A DNA stretch of 64,000 nucleotides from Lasiosphaeris hirsuta (Eukaryota > Ascomycota > Sordariomycetes > Sordariales > Lasiosphaeriaceae). The DNA is taken from assembly GCA_030549175.1 (NCBI GenBank), contig JAUKUA010000003.1, forward strand, positions 3,162,001 through 3,226,000. Direction: 5' to 3'. Positions 21,178-31,893 of the stretch are shown one piece after another (position 1 is the first letter of the stretch; each line of letters begins with the position of its first letter). The notes below the pieces were generated by a model. The model saw nothing but the letters and a program-made list of their open reading frames with translations, searched no databases and had not been told where the DNA came from. The position numbers were made by a program, and so were the translations under genes.

Positions 21178-21850
21178 ACTCTACCTCGAGCAATGTTCGT
21201 ATCTCGATCCCACAAGAGAGTTAACGGCCTTGATCGTAGACCTCTGGAGCGATTCTAGTCGGAAACGGCTGCTTATGGGAGTTGTATTCGGGAATTACTG
21301 AAGTTGCAATTCAGTCACTATGAATTTTATACTTGTCTATTGTGAGTGGTTATTGGTGTGATGTATGGATGCTTATTATTATTTATCTTCCTCCGCAGTC
21401 AAATACCAGGGTCACAAAACATCAGGTGTTTATAAACTCGCTGCCACTGCTATTATGACGCCTCTGGGGTGCGAATGACGACAGTAGGAAGATTAGGCCT
21501 CTAGGACTTCAGACCCCATTCCTAACATCTACTTGACATCTACTTGACATTGCGGTCGTTGTTAAGGTAAGATTTGGCCTATGAGTAGCCCTCTTGATAT
21601 CCAAAAGATGACACCGTCGGACGGCCCTTGGGTGGGTGGGTGTGATGTGCTGGGTGTTGTTGACGTATTAGCCAGGGTCGAACTCCAAGCGGAAATGACA
21701 CTTGGGCCAAGAATTCAGCTCTGCCCAAGCCTTTGCCGCGCGGACGACTACCGCAGGATAAATCTCCTTGCTGGGGTCTGGGAAGATTTCCTCGTCCTTG
21801 GAAACTGGCGTCATGTTGAACCTCCGAAACGTCCTCAGGTGGTAGTGCTC
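21178..21850. other. Convergent intergenic region
   Basis: Between the stops of SPO11 and a minus-strand gene. A small tandem repeat (ACATCTACTTG twice, about 21527-21548) is present. Nothing else is recognised. Confidence 0.4.
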
Positions 21851-23077
21851 CTATGGGAGCAATCCATCCAGTGGCAACAGCGCCAGACCCTCCCGCTCCT
21901 CCATCTCCGCGACCGTATTCTCGACTTCTTGCCTGAGTTGGTCCCGTAACGCGCGGATCTGGAATGCACGTTTCTCGTCCAAGAGGAAAACTGCAACCTT
22001 ATGGGCGGCGTTCAGCGGGTAGTCCCACGCACCAACGTCCCGGGTTTCGGGATGGTAGGCCGCATTGCGTGTTTTAGAGAGGCCCAAGAGAGAGGGCGAG
22101 ACCACGTGAGTGAACTCGCCTGGGCTGATACCGGTGCCTGACAGCAGTTTCTCCATTTCAGCTGGACGGTAAATCGGAAACCAGTAGAGAGTCATTTTCA
22201 TCTCCTGATAGGAGCACTTCACCATAGCAGGCCCATCGGGGAAATAGATCGAACACAGGTTTGGCCAGAAGCGCTTTGCCACATAGTAAAATGACTCCTG
22301 GGCAAGACGTAGGCTTTGGAGAGTGAGCTCCTGAGCCTTTTGGCCGTCTATTTCCAGGCTCCTTAGGCGCTTTGCTGGGCTGTCGTTGAGCCGTGATCTT
22401 TCCTCGAGTGACTGGGACGAATTGGAGATTGGCTCAGTCTTCGGCTCGGGTTGAGGCTCCGATTTCGGCTCTGACTCGAGCTCGAACCGTGGCTCTGGCT
22501 CTGGCCCTGGAGTTTCAGGCACCGCGTCCCAGGTTGGACTATTCCGGGCGCGATCGGATGCTTGCTCTTTGGCTTTGTTGTCTAGTATCCGTTTCTCAAA
22601 CTGGTGCCGAGTAGCCAGCTCCCGTGTTGAAGAAGTCTCGGTCTCCTTCATGAACCGGTATGGTGTAGCGCTCGCCTTCTGTTGTAACAGGTTTTGGTAT
22701 ACCGAGTTCCACTCATCGTGCGGTCCGCCATCGTCAGCTGGCATAACATGGGCGTCGGTGAAACTCCAAAGTTGCCCGTCTTGGTAGCGGCAGCGCTTCC
22801 CGCCTACAGTAACCGGGTGTCCTCCGGGGACACCGGTACCCGCAGTGCCCTTCGTCTTCCCCGGCGGTGCCGCGGCTCTGGCCCTGGACGCACTCGTGGA
22901 TGTTGAATATCTGGTGTGAGCCTGCTTCTCTGGCTGGTGAGGAGTCGACCTCGGACTCTGAGGCCGAGACGCCTTTAGCCTGGCGTTCTCTTTCTTTAAC
23001 TCCTCGACCTGGCGCTTCAAGTCTGCGATTTCCCTGTCAGACCTTTGATGGCGGTTGGTGGCCACTATTTTTGTCAT
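21851..23077 (-). CDS. Uncharacterised coiled-coil protein
   Basis: A single open frame of 408 residues starts at ATG 23077. Codons upstream in the same frame contain no ATG. Residues 12-38 form a probable short coiled coil (IADLKRQVEELKKENARLKA). A basic Ser/Pro/Ala-rich region follows, then a Gly-rich patch and a WSFTDAHVMPADDGGPHDEW segment. An acidic Glu-Pro repeat tract lies near 200-225. The C-terminal 170 residues look folded, with LQSLRLAQESFYYVAKRFWP, GAWDYPLNAAHKVAVFLLDE and a final helix. No family is recognised. The arrangement of coiled coil, disorder and globular end recalls fungal nuclear or scaffold proteins, but function is unknown. Confidence 0.7.
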   Translation of the reverse strand: MTKIVATNRHQRSDREIADLKRQVEELKKENARLKASRPQSPRSTPHQPEKQAHTRYSTSTSASRARAAAPPGKTKGTAGTGVPGGHPVTVGGKRCRYQDGQLWSFTDAHVMPADDGGPHDEWNSVYQNLLQQKASATPYRFMKETETSSTRELATRHQFEKRILDNKAKEQASDRARNSPTWDAVPETPGPEPEPRFELESEPKSEPQPEPKTEPISNSSQSLEERSRLNDSPAKRLRSLEIDGQKAQELTLQSLRLAQESFYYVAKRFWPNLCSIYFPDGPAMVKCSYQEMKMTLYWFPIYRPAEMEKLLSGTGISPGEFTHVVSPSLLGLSKTRNAAYHPETRDVGAWDYPLNAAHKVAVFLLDEKRAFQIRALRDQLRQEVENTVAEMEEREGLALLPLDGLLP

Positions 23078-24120
23078 CTTGGCTGGTGACACGGGGTGAT
23101 GATGTAGTGTCAACGTATTTTTGACTGGACGCGGGGTTGGATGACGCGGGAATGTATAGTCAAGCGACGGTGAGCTTGATGGGAAGGGATGATGAGAGAG
23201 GTAGATGATTCCTGTTCTCCATGGGAGAGGAATGGGAAGAGTGGCAGATGCCAGAAGGAAATATGACAGGCAATAAAAAACTATTTGTGGACGAGGTCGG
23301 TGACTTTAAGTTTCCCCGGAGGTAGTTGGGGCAGGGTGTGAAATGGAAAGATCCTGAGCAATAAGGTTGTAGCCACACGGCACAGAACCTACCTCCTTAA
23401 TCATTAGAACGATCTAACCTTCCTTCATCGCGAACCGTACCTGAAGTCTGCCAGCTGCTTGTAAAGCACAGGTGAAGGGACGGGATGGAGTAACCACGAC
23501 TGGGCAGTCCTGCTGTGTGACGCCGGTTCAACCTGCATTTAGTGCTTAGACAGATGCGGATGGGTGTGGGTAGCGATGGGAGTATGGTTGAGAAAGGCAA
23601 AGGACTTGGCTTTCTTTCTTGAACCGTTGAATTAAAACAACCTTGCCGTTTAATCTATGAGTGATTTGTCATATCTATGGGTTGGTAAGACCTTGATGCT
23701 ATCGTACCTTCTCAAAACAGGTCACATACCGCCCCGACGGCCAAGTGGTGTGTATTATAAAGAGATGACAAAAGGAAAGAGCGGGTTTTAACTAGCTTGT
23801 TATGAAAGAGATCTTCTATTTAGTTGATTTAAATTTTAAGAGTCAGCCTGCTCTCAGGGTGTTATGCAAAAACAACCGGCTTGATGCTCGCGGTAGAAAA
23901 GAGAAAAAGAGAATACGAGGAACTCGTGGGGAAGAAGGAAGGTTCACACTGTGCCAAGACCTGAATCGCACATACTCCTCGCACTGTTTGGGCCACAACG
24001 GCAAACCAAAAAAAAAAAATAAAAAATTCAAGCACCTTTTTTGTGTAATGTCAATCACGTTCAATTATTTGATATCCTACTTCGCGACACATCAAGTAAT
24101 CGAGATTTTTCAGTCTTGAA
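23078..24120. other. Divergent intergenic region with AT-rich core
   Basis: About 1 kb between two outward-facing starts. The part from about 23600 to 24110 is AT-rich and includes A/T runs just upstream of YAR1 (near 24007-24030). It holds both promoters. No gene is seen. Confidence 0.4.
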
Positions 24121-24763
24121 ATGGCGCCCAGACTAAGCGAAGATGAGGTCGACGACCTGCTCTACTCGGCGCGCACCGGCGAGAAGGACGACCTGACAAG
24201 TCTGCTCGCAACCCTGGCCGAGCGGGAGAACATGGCGCCTGCCGAGATTCTGTCGAGCGCGAAGGACGAGGGAAAGTCAACCTGCCTGCACATGGCAACC
24301 GGGAATGGCCACCTAGGTAAACATGATCTATCTGGTTTCTTCTTGTCTGGAAAGCCCCCAAAAGTTGCTGACACGGCTTTAAGACATCGTCAATACTCTG
24401 CTCTTGCACTATGAGTCGCGGCCAAAGGAGGAGAAGCAGGCTTTTCTCGACGCCACCAATGAGTACGGCAACACAGGCTTGCACTGGGCTGCCATGGGAG
24501 GGCACTTGCCAGTCGTCAAGATTCTTGTCGAAGGTGGTGCATCTGTTGCGCTGGAAAACGACAAGAACTATGTGCCGCTCGACTTGGCAAACTTGGGTGA
24601 TAAGTCCGATGTTGTCCATTACTTCCTTGAGCAATCCGGCATGCTGGAGACCAAGAATGGCGAGGATGGCTTGAATGGGGCCGTGGCAGATGTTGAGCTG
24701 GAGGACGACCAGGAAGCAGGCCCCAAGGGCTCCAAGCCTGCGGAACCCGAGGGTTCGAGTTGA
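24121..24763 (+). CDS. YAR1: Ankyrin-repeat protein Yar1 (ribosomal protein uS3 chaperone)
   Basis: Yar1 holds newly made ribosomal protein uS3 (Rps3) soluble until 40S assembly. The model is two exons (24121-24316, 24384-24763; 67-nt intron), 191 residues, close to the yeast protein (200). The N-terminus LSEDEVDDLLYSARTGEKDDL is typical. Ankyrin repeats follow: STCLHMATGNGHLDIVNTLL, made by the splice, then GNTGLHWAAMGGHLPVVKIL and VPLDLANLGDKSDVVHYFLE. The C-terminus is acidic and low complexity, as in Yar1. It runs towards the NTM1 pseudogene, with 182 bp between the two ends. Confidence 0.9.
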
Positions 24764-24945
24764 TCAGGGTACGCCATGCGGTGGTCCTCTCTCAACCTTC
24801 TGAAATTTCATCCACGAATCTGATTTCATGAGCAGGCTTGGGAGTTTCAGTGTGACTCCATGGGTTTGCATTCCAGACAGCACCAAGAGGCACGGCGACG
24901 ACAACGCAAGGCAAACACGATTGCTATGGCCCACGCGACTTGGGG

Positions 24946-25745
24946 TTAATTAGATGGCTTGAGTGCGTACATCCCAACAGGTAGCAGCCTCACCGACCTG
25001 CTTGACGGGAAACCTTTTTGCAGTTCAACTCGGACAAGCTGTAGATTCGCCGCAGCAAGAGGGCCCTCAGTTTCGCATCCTCCCTGGAGGACATGGAATT
25101 AGAGAATTGCAGAGGAAAGGGGTGTTGGGGAGTACATACCTAGTAACACTGCTGTCCACCTCGTCGAAATCATCTTCCCCGGTCGTGCTGTTGTTCTCCT
25201 TGACCACTATGACTCCATCCGAGCTCAAGGCCGCGCCGCATTGCTCTAGGAATGGAACCAGCTGCTCGTCTGTGAGATGCCCGACGCACCATTGGACCCA
25301 GATAAGATCGTACTGCGTATCCGTAGTGGGTTGTTGCCAGTCTTCAAGTCCCTGGTTGAAGATGCTTCGCACACTCCTCTTCCCCTGAAGTCCGGCGGTG
25401 AACTTGGCCACGGTCTCGATGACGTCGACATGCTCTGCGACTTCAATAGTCAGGCCTTCTGTGACTCTGCCAATAATGTTATGGCGAGATTTCAGGTTAG
25501 CTCGATTGTCGTTTGCCCCAGTCAACAGCGAATCGGCACTCACCCAGCGCCGCCTTCCAGTGCGTTTTTGACAATGCGCAACCCCTTCTTCTGGCCGATC
25601 CCGAGCTTGACCAAGAAATTGCGCGAGCCTTGGAGGTCGACTTTGGTAATGTGAGCAAAGCCCCCTAGCATACCATCAACATCGGCGTTGATACTCTCAC
25701 AAAATTGGGGTGGGCAGGGCTCTAGCCGACTGATGCAGTAAAGCA
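24946..25745 (-). pseudogene. N-terminal X-P-K/R methyltransferase (NTM1/Tae1-type) broken copy
   Basis: Intact enzymes of this family N-methylate the alpha-amino group of ribosomal and other proteins with an X-Pro-Lys/Arg start. Recognisable pieces: INADVDGMLGGFAHITKVDLQGSRNFL, split by nothing, then ALEGGAG (motif I), VTEGLTIEVAEHVDVIE, YDLIWVQWCVGHLTDEQLV and DGVIVVKEN. Faults: no ATG in frame at the expected start; the only good acceptor after motif I (CAG before VTEG) removes the expected Ile-Gly-Arg of the SAM-binding loop; and near 25050 the family reading moves by one base, so that the tail AAANLQLVRVELQKGF and MYALKPSN lies in another frame, ending at 24946. Two introns remain recognisable, so it is not a retrocopy. 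A one-base sequencing error would explain only the last fault. Confidence 0.75.
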
Positions 25746-26142
25746 ATAAACTGGGCGGATTAACTAACCCTTATATCAACGTTATGCAATGCACCAAAAT
25801 ACGCAAACACGGACCCGGCCTTATTGTCAAGGCAACAACATGGATTGCTCTTTCCATTGAAAATCTAGGGTGCTTCAAGATATTTTTCCGATTGATGATT
25901 TAGAAAATGGCACTTATTTTCAAATCAGCAGCATATTACTCCAACATTTCTTCGGGAATGTGACAGCGCCAAGTTCATTATATGAGCATAGACATATTAC
26001 GCCCTGTGAATTACAAGTTGAAATGTGGGGATCTCTTCCATTTTATGAAGCGATTATTCACCGCTCAAACTCTGCCCCATGGATGTAAGAAGATTGGAGT
26101 ACCTCAGCTTGATCCCTCAAGCGAGAACAGGATTTCCATATC
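25746..26142. other. AT-rich spacer between NTM1 pseudogene and kinase-like gene
   Basis: About 400 bp, AT-rich, without a gene. It holds the promoter side of the APH-like gene and the lost 5' end of the NTM1 copy. An ATG near 25859 on the minus strand could be a remnant start but cannot be joined convincingly. Confidence 0.35.
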
Positions 26143-27072
26143 ATGTCACCTCCCGCCGCCGAAACACTCACCGCCTTTGGCCTCGACCTTGACGGCGTCC
26201 CGGTCGCGATCTTGGGTGGTCGGGGTCTGTGCTACCGGGTCGGCAACGCCCTTCTCAAACCGTGCGACGACATTGCTGAGTCTCAATGGGTCTCTGAGAT
26301 CAGCACCACCCTTCTCAACCTGTCCCCGACGGCCTACCGGCTTCCCATCCCGCTGCCGACTATTTCCGATGTGATTAACTTTACTTTCGACGGATGGTCC
26401 GCTTCTTCGTTCCTGCCCGGCGCCCCCGCACCGAAGAGATTTCTCGATTTGTTCGTTGCCAGTCGGGCCCTTCACGACGACCTCGCTGTAATCGTCAAAG
26501 AGAAGCCTCTTGCTGTGCAGAACAGAGCTTTTAATCGCTTTGACGAAGCCGATCGCGTCACTTGGGGCGAGAAGACGCTTGACGAAGCCCAAAAAGTTGA
26601 TCAAGAAATGCTGGCGCAGTTGCAGCCAATTCTGGACCAGTTGGGTCGCGCATGGCGACCGCTCCCGTTCTTACCATGCCAGGTCATCCACATGGACCTG
26701 CTGGGCAATGCCCTGTTCCAAGATGGCAGTCCTCCCGGTATCATCGACCTGACATTCTATTGGCGGCCGGCACTGTACGCAGAAGCAGTCGTTGTTGCTG
26801 ACGCGCTAGCATGGGTTGTCAAAGGCGAGGAGCGACAGGGGCTTGTCGATTCGTATCTCGAAGGGGGGGAAAGCGGCAAGGACAGTGGCGGGACCGGAGA
26901 CATTCGTGTGCAACTGCTTGTCAGGGCCTTGTACTGGCGCTATGTGACGTTCGCCATCGATCCGGACCGGACCTGGGTCAGGGCCAACCTGCCACAGGCT
27001 GATTATGCGGGCGCAGCCAAGGTCGTGTGCGATTTGGTTGTTGGCCCGGCGCTAGCTCAGAATGCCGGCTAA
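26143..27072 (+). CDS. Aminoglycoside-phosphotransferase-fold kinase-like protein
   Basis: A single exon of 309 residues with an APH/choline-kinase-type C-lobe. The catalytic loop is HMDLLGN (H183, D185, N189), followed by the metal-binding IIDLTFYWRP (D202). The loop is one residue shorter than the usual HGDxxxxN, as in the actinobacterial TIGR02569 proteins that this gene resembles throughout (AFGLDLDGVPVAILGGRG, YRVGNALLKP, SRALHDDLAVI). K39 is a candidate ATP-binding lysine. The substrate is unknown, and antibiotic resistance should not be assumed. The absence of introns and the bacterial-like family suggest old horizontal transfer, which is inference. It sits between two pseudogenes. Confidence 0.82.
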   Translation: MSPPAAETLTAFGLDLDGVPVAILGGRGLCYRVGNALLKPCDDIAESQWVSEISTTLLNLSPTAYRLPIPLPTISDVINFTFDGWSASSFLPGAPAPKRFLDLFVASRALHDDLAVIVKEKPLAVQNRAFNRFDEADRVTWGEKTLDEAQKVDQEMLAQLQPILDQLGRAWRPLPFLPCQVIHMDLLGNALFQDGSPPGIIDLTFYWRPALYAEAVVVADALAWVVKGEERQGLVDSYLEGGESGKDSGGTGDIRVQLLVRALYWRYVTFAIDPDRTWVRANLPQADYAGAAKVVCDLVVGPALAQNAG

Positions 27073-27743
27073 CACCTGCTTCATATGGTCCTCGGCGGCG
27101 GGGTTGTTGGATGGAGGTTCGACTTACATATCTTGTATGCCGACCATGCCTCGTGTAGCTAAGCAGCACCCTGAAGTGCGGCTCCTGGAGTTGCGGGGTC
27201 GAGTTAGTTAGTGGTCCAGTACCACTTTTTGGGGTCATCCTTCGTCTCAGTGGCCGTTTTCAGTATCAGCTTACTCAGGTACTCAGGGGTTCGCCCTTGA
27301 CTGGTGACATGAGCAGTGACTCGGCTGGTGAGCTTGGTCAAAGCTAATGGCCCCCTCATTACCGTATCACTTGAGAGCTTCTTGCGCGCGCGCTCGTACC
27401 CCCGTGACGGTCTGGAGGTACGGCTAATGGCTAAGATACGAGGAATAAATTATTAAAAGGGTCGTGCCCCCTCATTAGGTCCCCACGCGAATTCGCTACC
27501 CCAACCTCAACGACGGAGGGAATATCCCAGACAAGGCCGCCTAATTCCCCTTTTGACAACTCAATGGCCATTATCAGAACTGCTCCCTATGGCGGCTGGA
27601 AATCAGCCATCAGTGCTGAGGCGGCCACGGCTGGTAGTCGCTCATTGACCTCACCTCGAGTTTGTGTAACTATGTATCTGCTGAGGCTTCAGTTCACATG
27701 TATCACCATCTGACATGATTGGTGAAGTCAAAGACTGGAAGAG
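27073..27743. other. Intergenic, no gene seen
   Basis: About 670 bp between the kinase-like gene and the S9 peptidase pseudogene. Frames are short and lack protein character. Confidence 0.4.
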
Positions 27744-29386
27744 CCTTCTTTGTCGAGTCTCGCCCAAATCACTGCCAGTGGCCTCAAGCATGTCCTTCCT
27801 GGCGAGTCCAGTGCCAGCACCGCCGTATATGAGTATGGAGGGTTGTCGTACTTGCCTATCTCGGGAGAAAATCTCCGCATTATCTTCTCTGATTCCCACA
27901 GGCAGTCGCTGAATCTTCTGCATGTCGACGATGGGATGGTTGAATCGCTTGTGGAATCGACAACTCTGCGCTATGCCGACTTCGATGCTCACCCTAGCAT
28001 CAGCGACGGCACCAAGAACCATGCTTGGGTGCTGGCTATTGAAGAAGACCACGTGAAGCCTAAGCCCGCCGATGTGAGGAACTACGTGGTTGCTATCAAT
28101 ATCATCACCAAGGAAACCAAGCGCGTCGCGGAAGGCGCCGACTTCTACTCATACCCACGCTTCAGCCCAGGCGGCCGACAGCTCGCGTGGCTACAGTGGA
28201 ACCAACCACCCTGATTTGCCATTCCTCGGTGTGGATTTGCACTTGGCCGAGTTCAGTTCTTCAGATGCATCCGTGTCAGGAGCGAGATCGGTCGCCGGGG
28301 AAGAGGGGGATTCCATCGCAGAACCCAGGTGATCTCCTGATATGGGCAACTGTTTTTTGGTTCGGACAAATCTGGGTACAGGCAACTATGTAAGCTGCGC
28401 GGTGGGGAAAAGAAAACAATCTCACTGCCAGGGCTGGAGGACTCCGAGTTCGGGGACGCTTCCTGGGCGATAGGATGGTAATAAGCACTATCCTCCTTGA
28501 CTCATGGCGATGGAAAATATATCTACTGAACTGCACCCGGCAGCCAGGGTTATGTCTTCCTCGATAAGAACTCGGTGATTGCTGCCCCGGTGCGGTTTGG
28601 GAGTTACCAGCTGGTACACATCAATCTCAAAACGCAGAATTGGACGAAGCTCGATATCTGCCTAGCCGGTCTTCGCAGGGGTTATCTAGCATGCCTGTCA
28701 GACACATCGTTTTTCGTCATTGGCGGCGACTTGACATGCTAATGCAGTACTTTACGAGCCGGGGGTATGCCTACCTTGCCATCAACTACACAGGGTCCTC
28801 TGGACACGGCAAAGTGTATCGTGAGGCGCTGTTTGGAGAATGGGGTATTCTGGACCGCGATGATGTGGCCAAGGCGGTGGATCACCTCGCGAGGAACGGG
28901 CATATCGACCGTTCCCGAGTCGGCGTTGAGGGCGGTAGTGCAGGCGGCTACAATGTGCTCTGCAGCCTGACGTGGCACCCGGGCGTCTTTGCAGGAGGTA
29001 TTTGCTACTGCGGCGTCAGCGATATCAAGGCACTCGATGCCGAGACACACAAAATGGAGTCAAACTACGTGACAGTGCTGCTGGATCTGGAGGGCAAGAC
29101 AGAGGCGGAGAAGGAGGAATTGTTCAGAGCTCGCAGTCCGCTGTTCCGCGCCGAGAGCATCACGGCACCGTTGTTGTTGATCCATGGGAATGTCGACATG
29201 ATTGTGCCGATTGAGCAGAGCAGGGAAATCAAGCGCAATATTGAGAAGCGTGGAGGTGATGTGGAGTTGATCGTGCTGGAAGGAGAAGGGCACAATTTCG
29301 AACGGGCAAATAGCTGGCAAACAATTCTGGTGGAAGGCGAGAAGTGGTGGAGGAAGACGCTGTTGAAGCTTCCTCCCCCGGCATGA
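27744..29386 (+). pseudogene. S9-family serine peptidase (acylaminoacyl/prolyl-oligopeptidase type) pseudogene
   Basis: The N-terminal propeller part is readable from about 27744 (AQITASGLKHVLPGESSAST, VYEYGGLSYLPISGENLRII, YPRFSPGGRQLAWLQWN). It changes frame near 28200 (DLPFLGVDLHLAEFSSS), meets a TGA where the family has Trp (EPR-stop-SPD, about 28330), changes frame again (SGYRQL, SLPGLEDSEFGDASWAIG) and stops. Part of the middle is deleted near 28560-28740. The catalytic domain downstream is open for over 200 codons with Ser in GGSAGGYN, Asp in HGNVDMIVP and His in GEGHNF, and ends at 29386. The whole gene is dead as an S9 peptidase. Whether the intact hydrolase half is still expressed cannot be told. 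No start codon with good context precedes it. Confidence 0.82.
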
Positions 29387-30197
29387 GCATCAGGTTCAGG
29401 TAGCCATGTACTTGCCTAACTAACATTTGTAGACATGAGCGCTGCCACGTGGCCCCGGTTTTTTTTTTTCTTGGTCAAACAGGTATGAACTTGAAGAGAT
29501 GCAATGAGACACAGCTAGCAGCATACTTCTCGATATTTCATATTCTTAACACCCGCATATCTGTAGCGATTGGAAATAGGGTCATTTTCTCAACAGCAAA
29601 GCGGCAAAACAATGACATAACTACTATTGTCTTGCCGGATCTGAATTATCTTGCCGCAAATGGTGCAAGGGGCTATAATGTGATTGGACAATGCTACAAC
29701 TAACCAAGTATCGTACAATGCACCGATTGATGATCTGCACCAGCCGCCCGGAGATTTTACCCCTGAGATCGCTAGTCAGGGTCGTCGTCGCTGACAACGA
29801 CGTAGGTGCATGGTATGCTAATACCTCTTGGAAGATGCACATCCCATCTCGGTCCCGCCTCCCCCAGATTTTGCCCCCGGAAAACGGCATCTCTGGCGCA
29901 TTTCCGAACCCAACCCAACATGCTTTCTATGGACCAGCAGATAGTGGCAGCATCCCGCTGGGTAAATTACCCCTTGGTTCTTGGTTCCCCCCTCGCGGTA
30001 CTCAACTTTGGCTAAAGTGAAGCACCGTTCCTTAGCACCGCAAATTAATATTCGGGCAATCATCGTCCGTTTTCCACCAACAATAGCGGAATAAGATTCA
30101 TTGAAAATGCCTCGGCCGCCCACTTGCTGGCTTGGGGACCTTCGTTGTCAGGGTCTACTCATTCATCTGCCAAGGCTCAGGTGGTCGCCAATCCAGC
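29387..30197. other. Intergenic, no gene seen
   Basis: About 800 bp upstream of the SGNH esterase gene, including a T12 run (29459-29470). It holds the esterase promoter. Confidence 0.4.
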
Positions 30198-31621
30198 ATG
30201 TGGCATTCAAGGTCGATACGCCAGCCATTGGCTGGCATCGCCGCATCTCTTTTGCTCCTGTCGAGCTGGGTTTCCGCCGTTCCAACTGCCTTGGTCGGGG
30301 GGAATGATACTTCAACCCTTCTGGCTCGGGCTGGCGAACACTGGGTTGCCACCTGGACGTCGATGCCGCAGCTCGTCGAGTCTAGTAATATGCCCCCTTC
30401 GCCATTCGTAGGTGCTCCCATCTTCTTGAGATATAGGTGATTGAATGTCAGCTGACACCGAATGGCAGTCATCAGGCGGAGTCTTCAAGGATGCCACGCT
30501 CCGGCAGACGCTGCATCTGTCCATCGGGGCAGAGCGCCTTCGATTTCAGATCAGCAACACTTTCGGCGGGAGTGACCTGCCAATCACAGCCGCAACCATC
30601 GCGTTACCCACGGGCGGCAAGGCGGGTGTCGCAGGTATCGACACGGCCACCCTCAAGACCCTCACCTTCAACGGCGGCTCTGAGTCCATCAAGATCGCCC
30701 GCGGTCAGGTCGCTTACTCGGATCCTATCGACTACAAAGTCGACCCCCAGTCCATGATTACCATCTCGCTGTACTTCCAGGCTGGCCAGTCCGGGAGCAG
30801 CATCACCGGACACCCCGGCAGCCGGACAACCTCGTGGATGCAGGCCGGTAACAAGGTCAAGGACGCAACCCTGGCCGGCTCCAGCACCAAGCATTGGTAT
30901 TTCGTTAGCGCCGTCGAGGCGTGGGCGCCAGCAAATGCTGGTGCGCTTATCATCCTGGGCGACAGCATCACCGACGGGCGTGGTAGCACAGATGATGCCA
31001 ACAACCGGTAAGATTTACCCCAGAGCTCTCTCACGGCTACCGAAATGGAGAACTGACACTAGAACCACCAGCTGGCCGGACCTCCTGCTCGCCCGCTTGC
31101 AAAAGGCCGGTCTCACGCACATCGGCGTGAACAACCAGGCGGCTGGCGGCAACACGGTTCTCAGCGGCGGCCTCGGCCCCCCACTGATGCAGCGGTACAA
31201 GCGCGACGCGCTCGAGCAGCAGGGCGTCAAGTGGGTCATGATCTTTGAGGGTGTTAATGACCTGGGCAACGCCGGCGACGGCAACGGCGTGGCCACGCGG
31301 CTGCAAAGCTCGTTCAAGCAGATCGTGGCCGACTGCAAGAAGGCCGGCTTCAAGACCATCGGCGCCACCATCACGGCCTTTAGCGGCAATGGCCAGTCGT
31401 ACTCGGGCGCTGGGCGCGAGGCGGGCAGACAGACCATCAACAAGTGGATCCTGACGAGTGGCACGTTTGATGCGACGGTCGACTTTGCCAAGTTCATCGA
31501 TGATCCGAGCCAGAAGAGCCAGCTCGCCAAGGCGTATGACGGGGGCGATCATCTGCATCCTAATGTCGCTGGGTATCAGGCAATGGCCGATCAGTTCCCG
31601 TTGGATATCTTCAAGGAGTAG
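30198..31621 (+). CDS. Secreted SGNH/GDSL hydrolase (esterase)
   Basis: The model is three exons (30198-30407, 30469-31007, 31072-31621; introns 61 and 64 nt), 432 residues. A signal peptide is evident: basic start MWHSRSIRQ, hydrophobic ASLLLLSSWVSA, cleavage near 30. The catalytic domain has block I GDSITDG (nucleophile Ser236), a NNQAAGGN segment (block II Gly), GVND (block III Asn) and DGGDHLHPN (block V Asp/His). The family acts on acetyl or acyl esters of polysaccharides and lipids. XynE-like acetylxylan esterases share this layout, but substrate is not proven. It is convergent with the P450 gene (272 bp). Confidence 0.9.
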
Positions 31622-31893
31622 CGTGGCACAGCGAGGGGTGGTGCCAATTATAAAGATGTTAGACTCCATGAGCCAAAGAGGTTGGAAATGGAATGTAAAT
31701 ATTTTAGCCGATAAACCAAGGAGGCTTGGTGTATATAGGAATGAGGACCATGGCTGAAGGACAAAACCAACAACATGAGGGAATTCAAAATGCTATACTC
31801 TAAATTGCCACGCGATCCGAGGGGTAGAGTCTTACACAACACACCCCTCCAGCTCGGGTGGTACAAGCAATGCCCATACCGGTTAGTAGCTTG

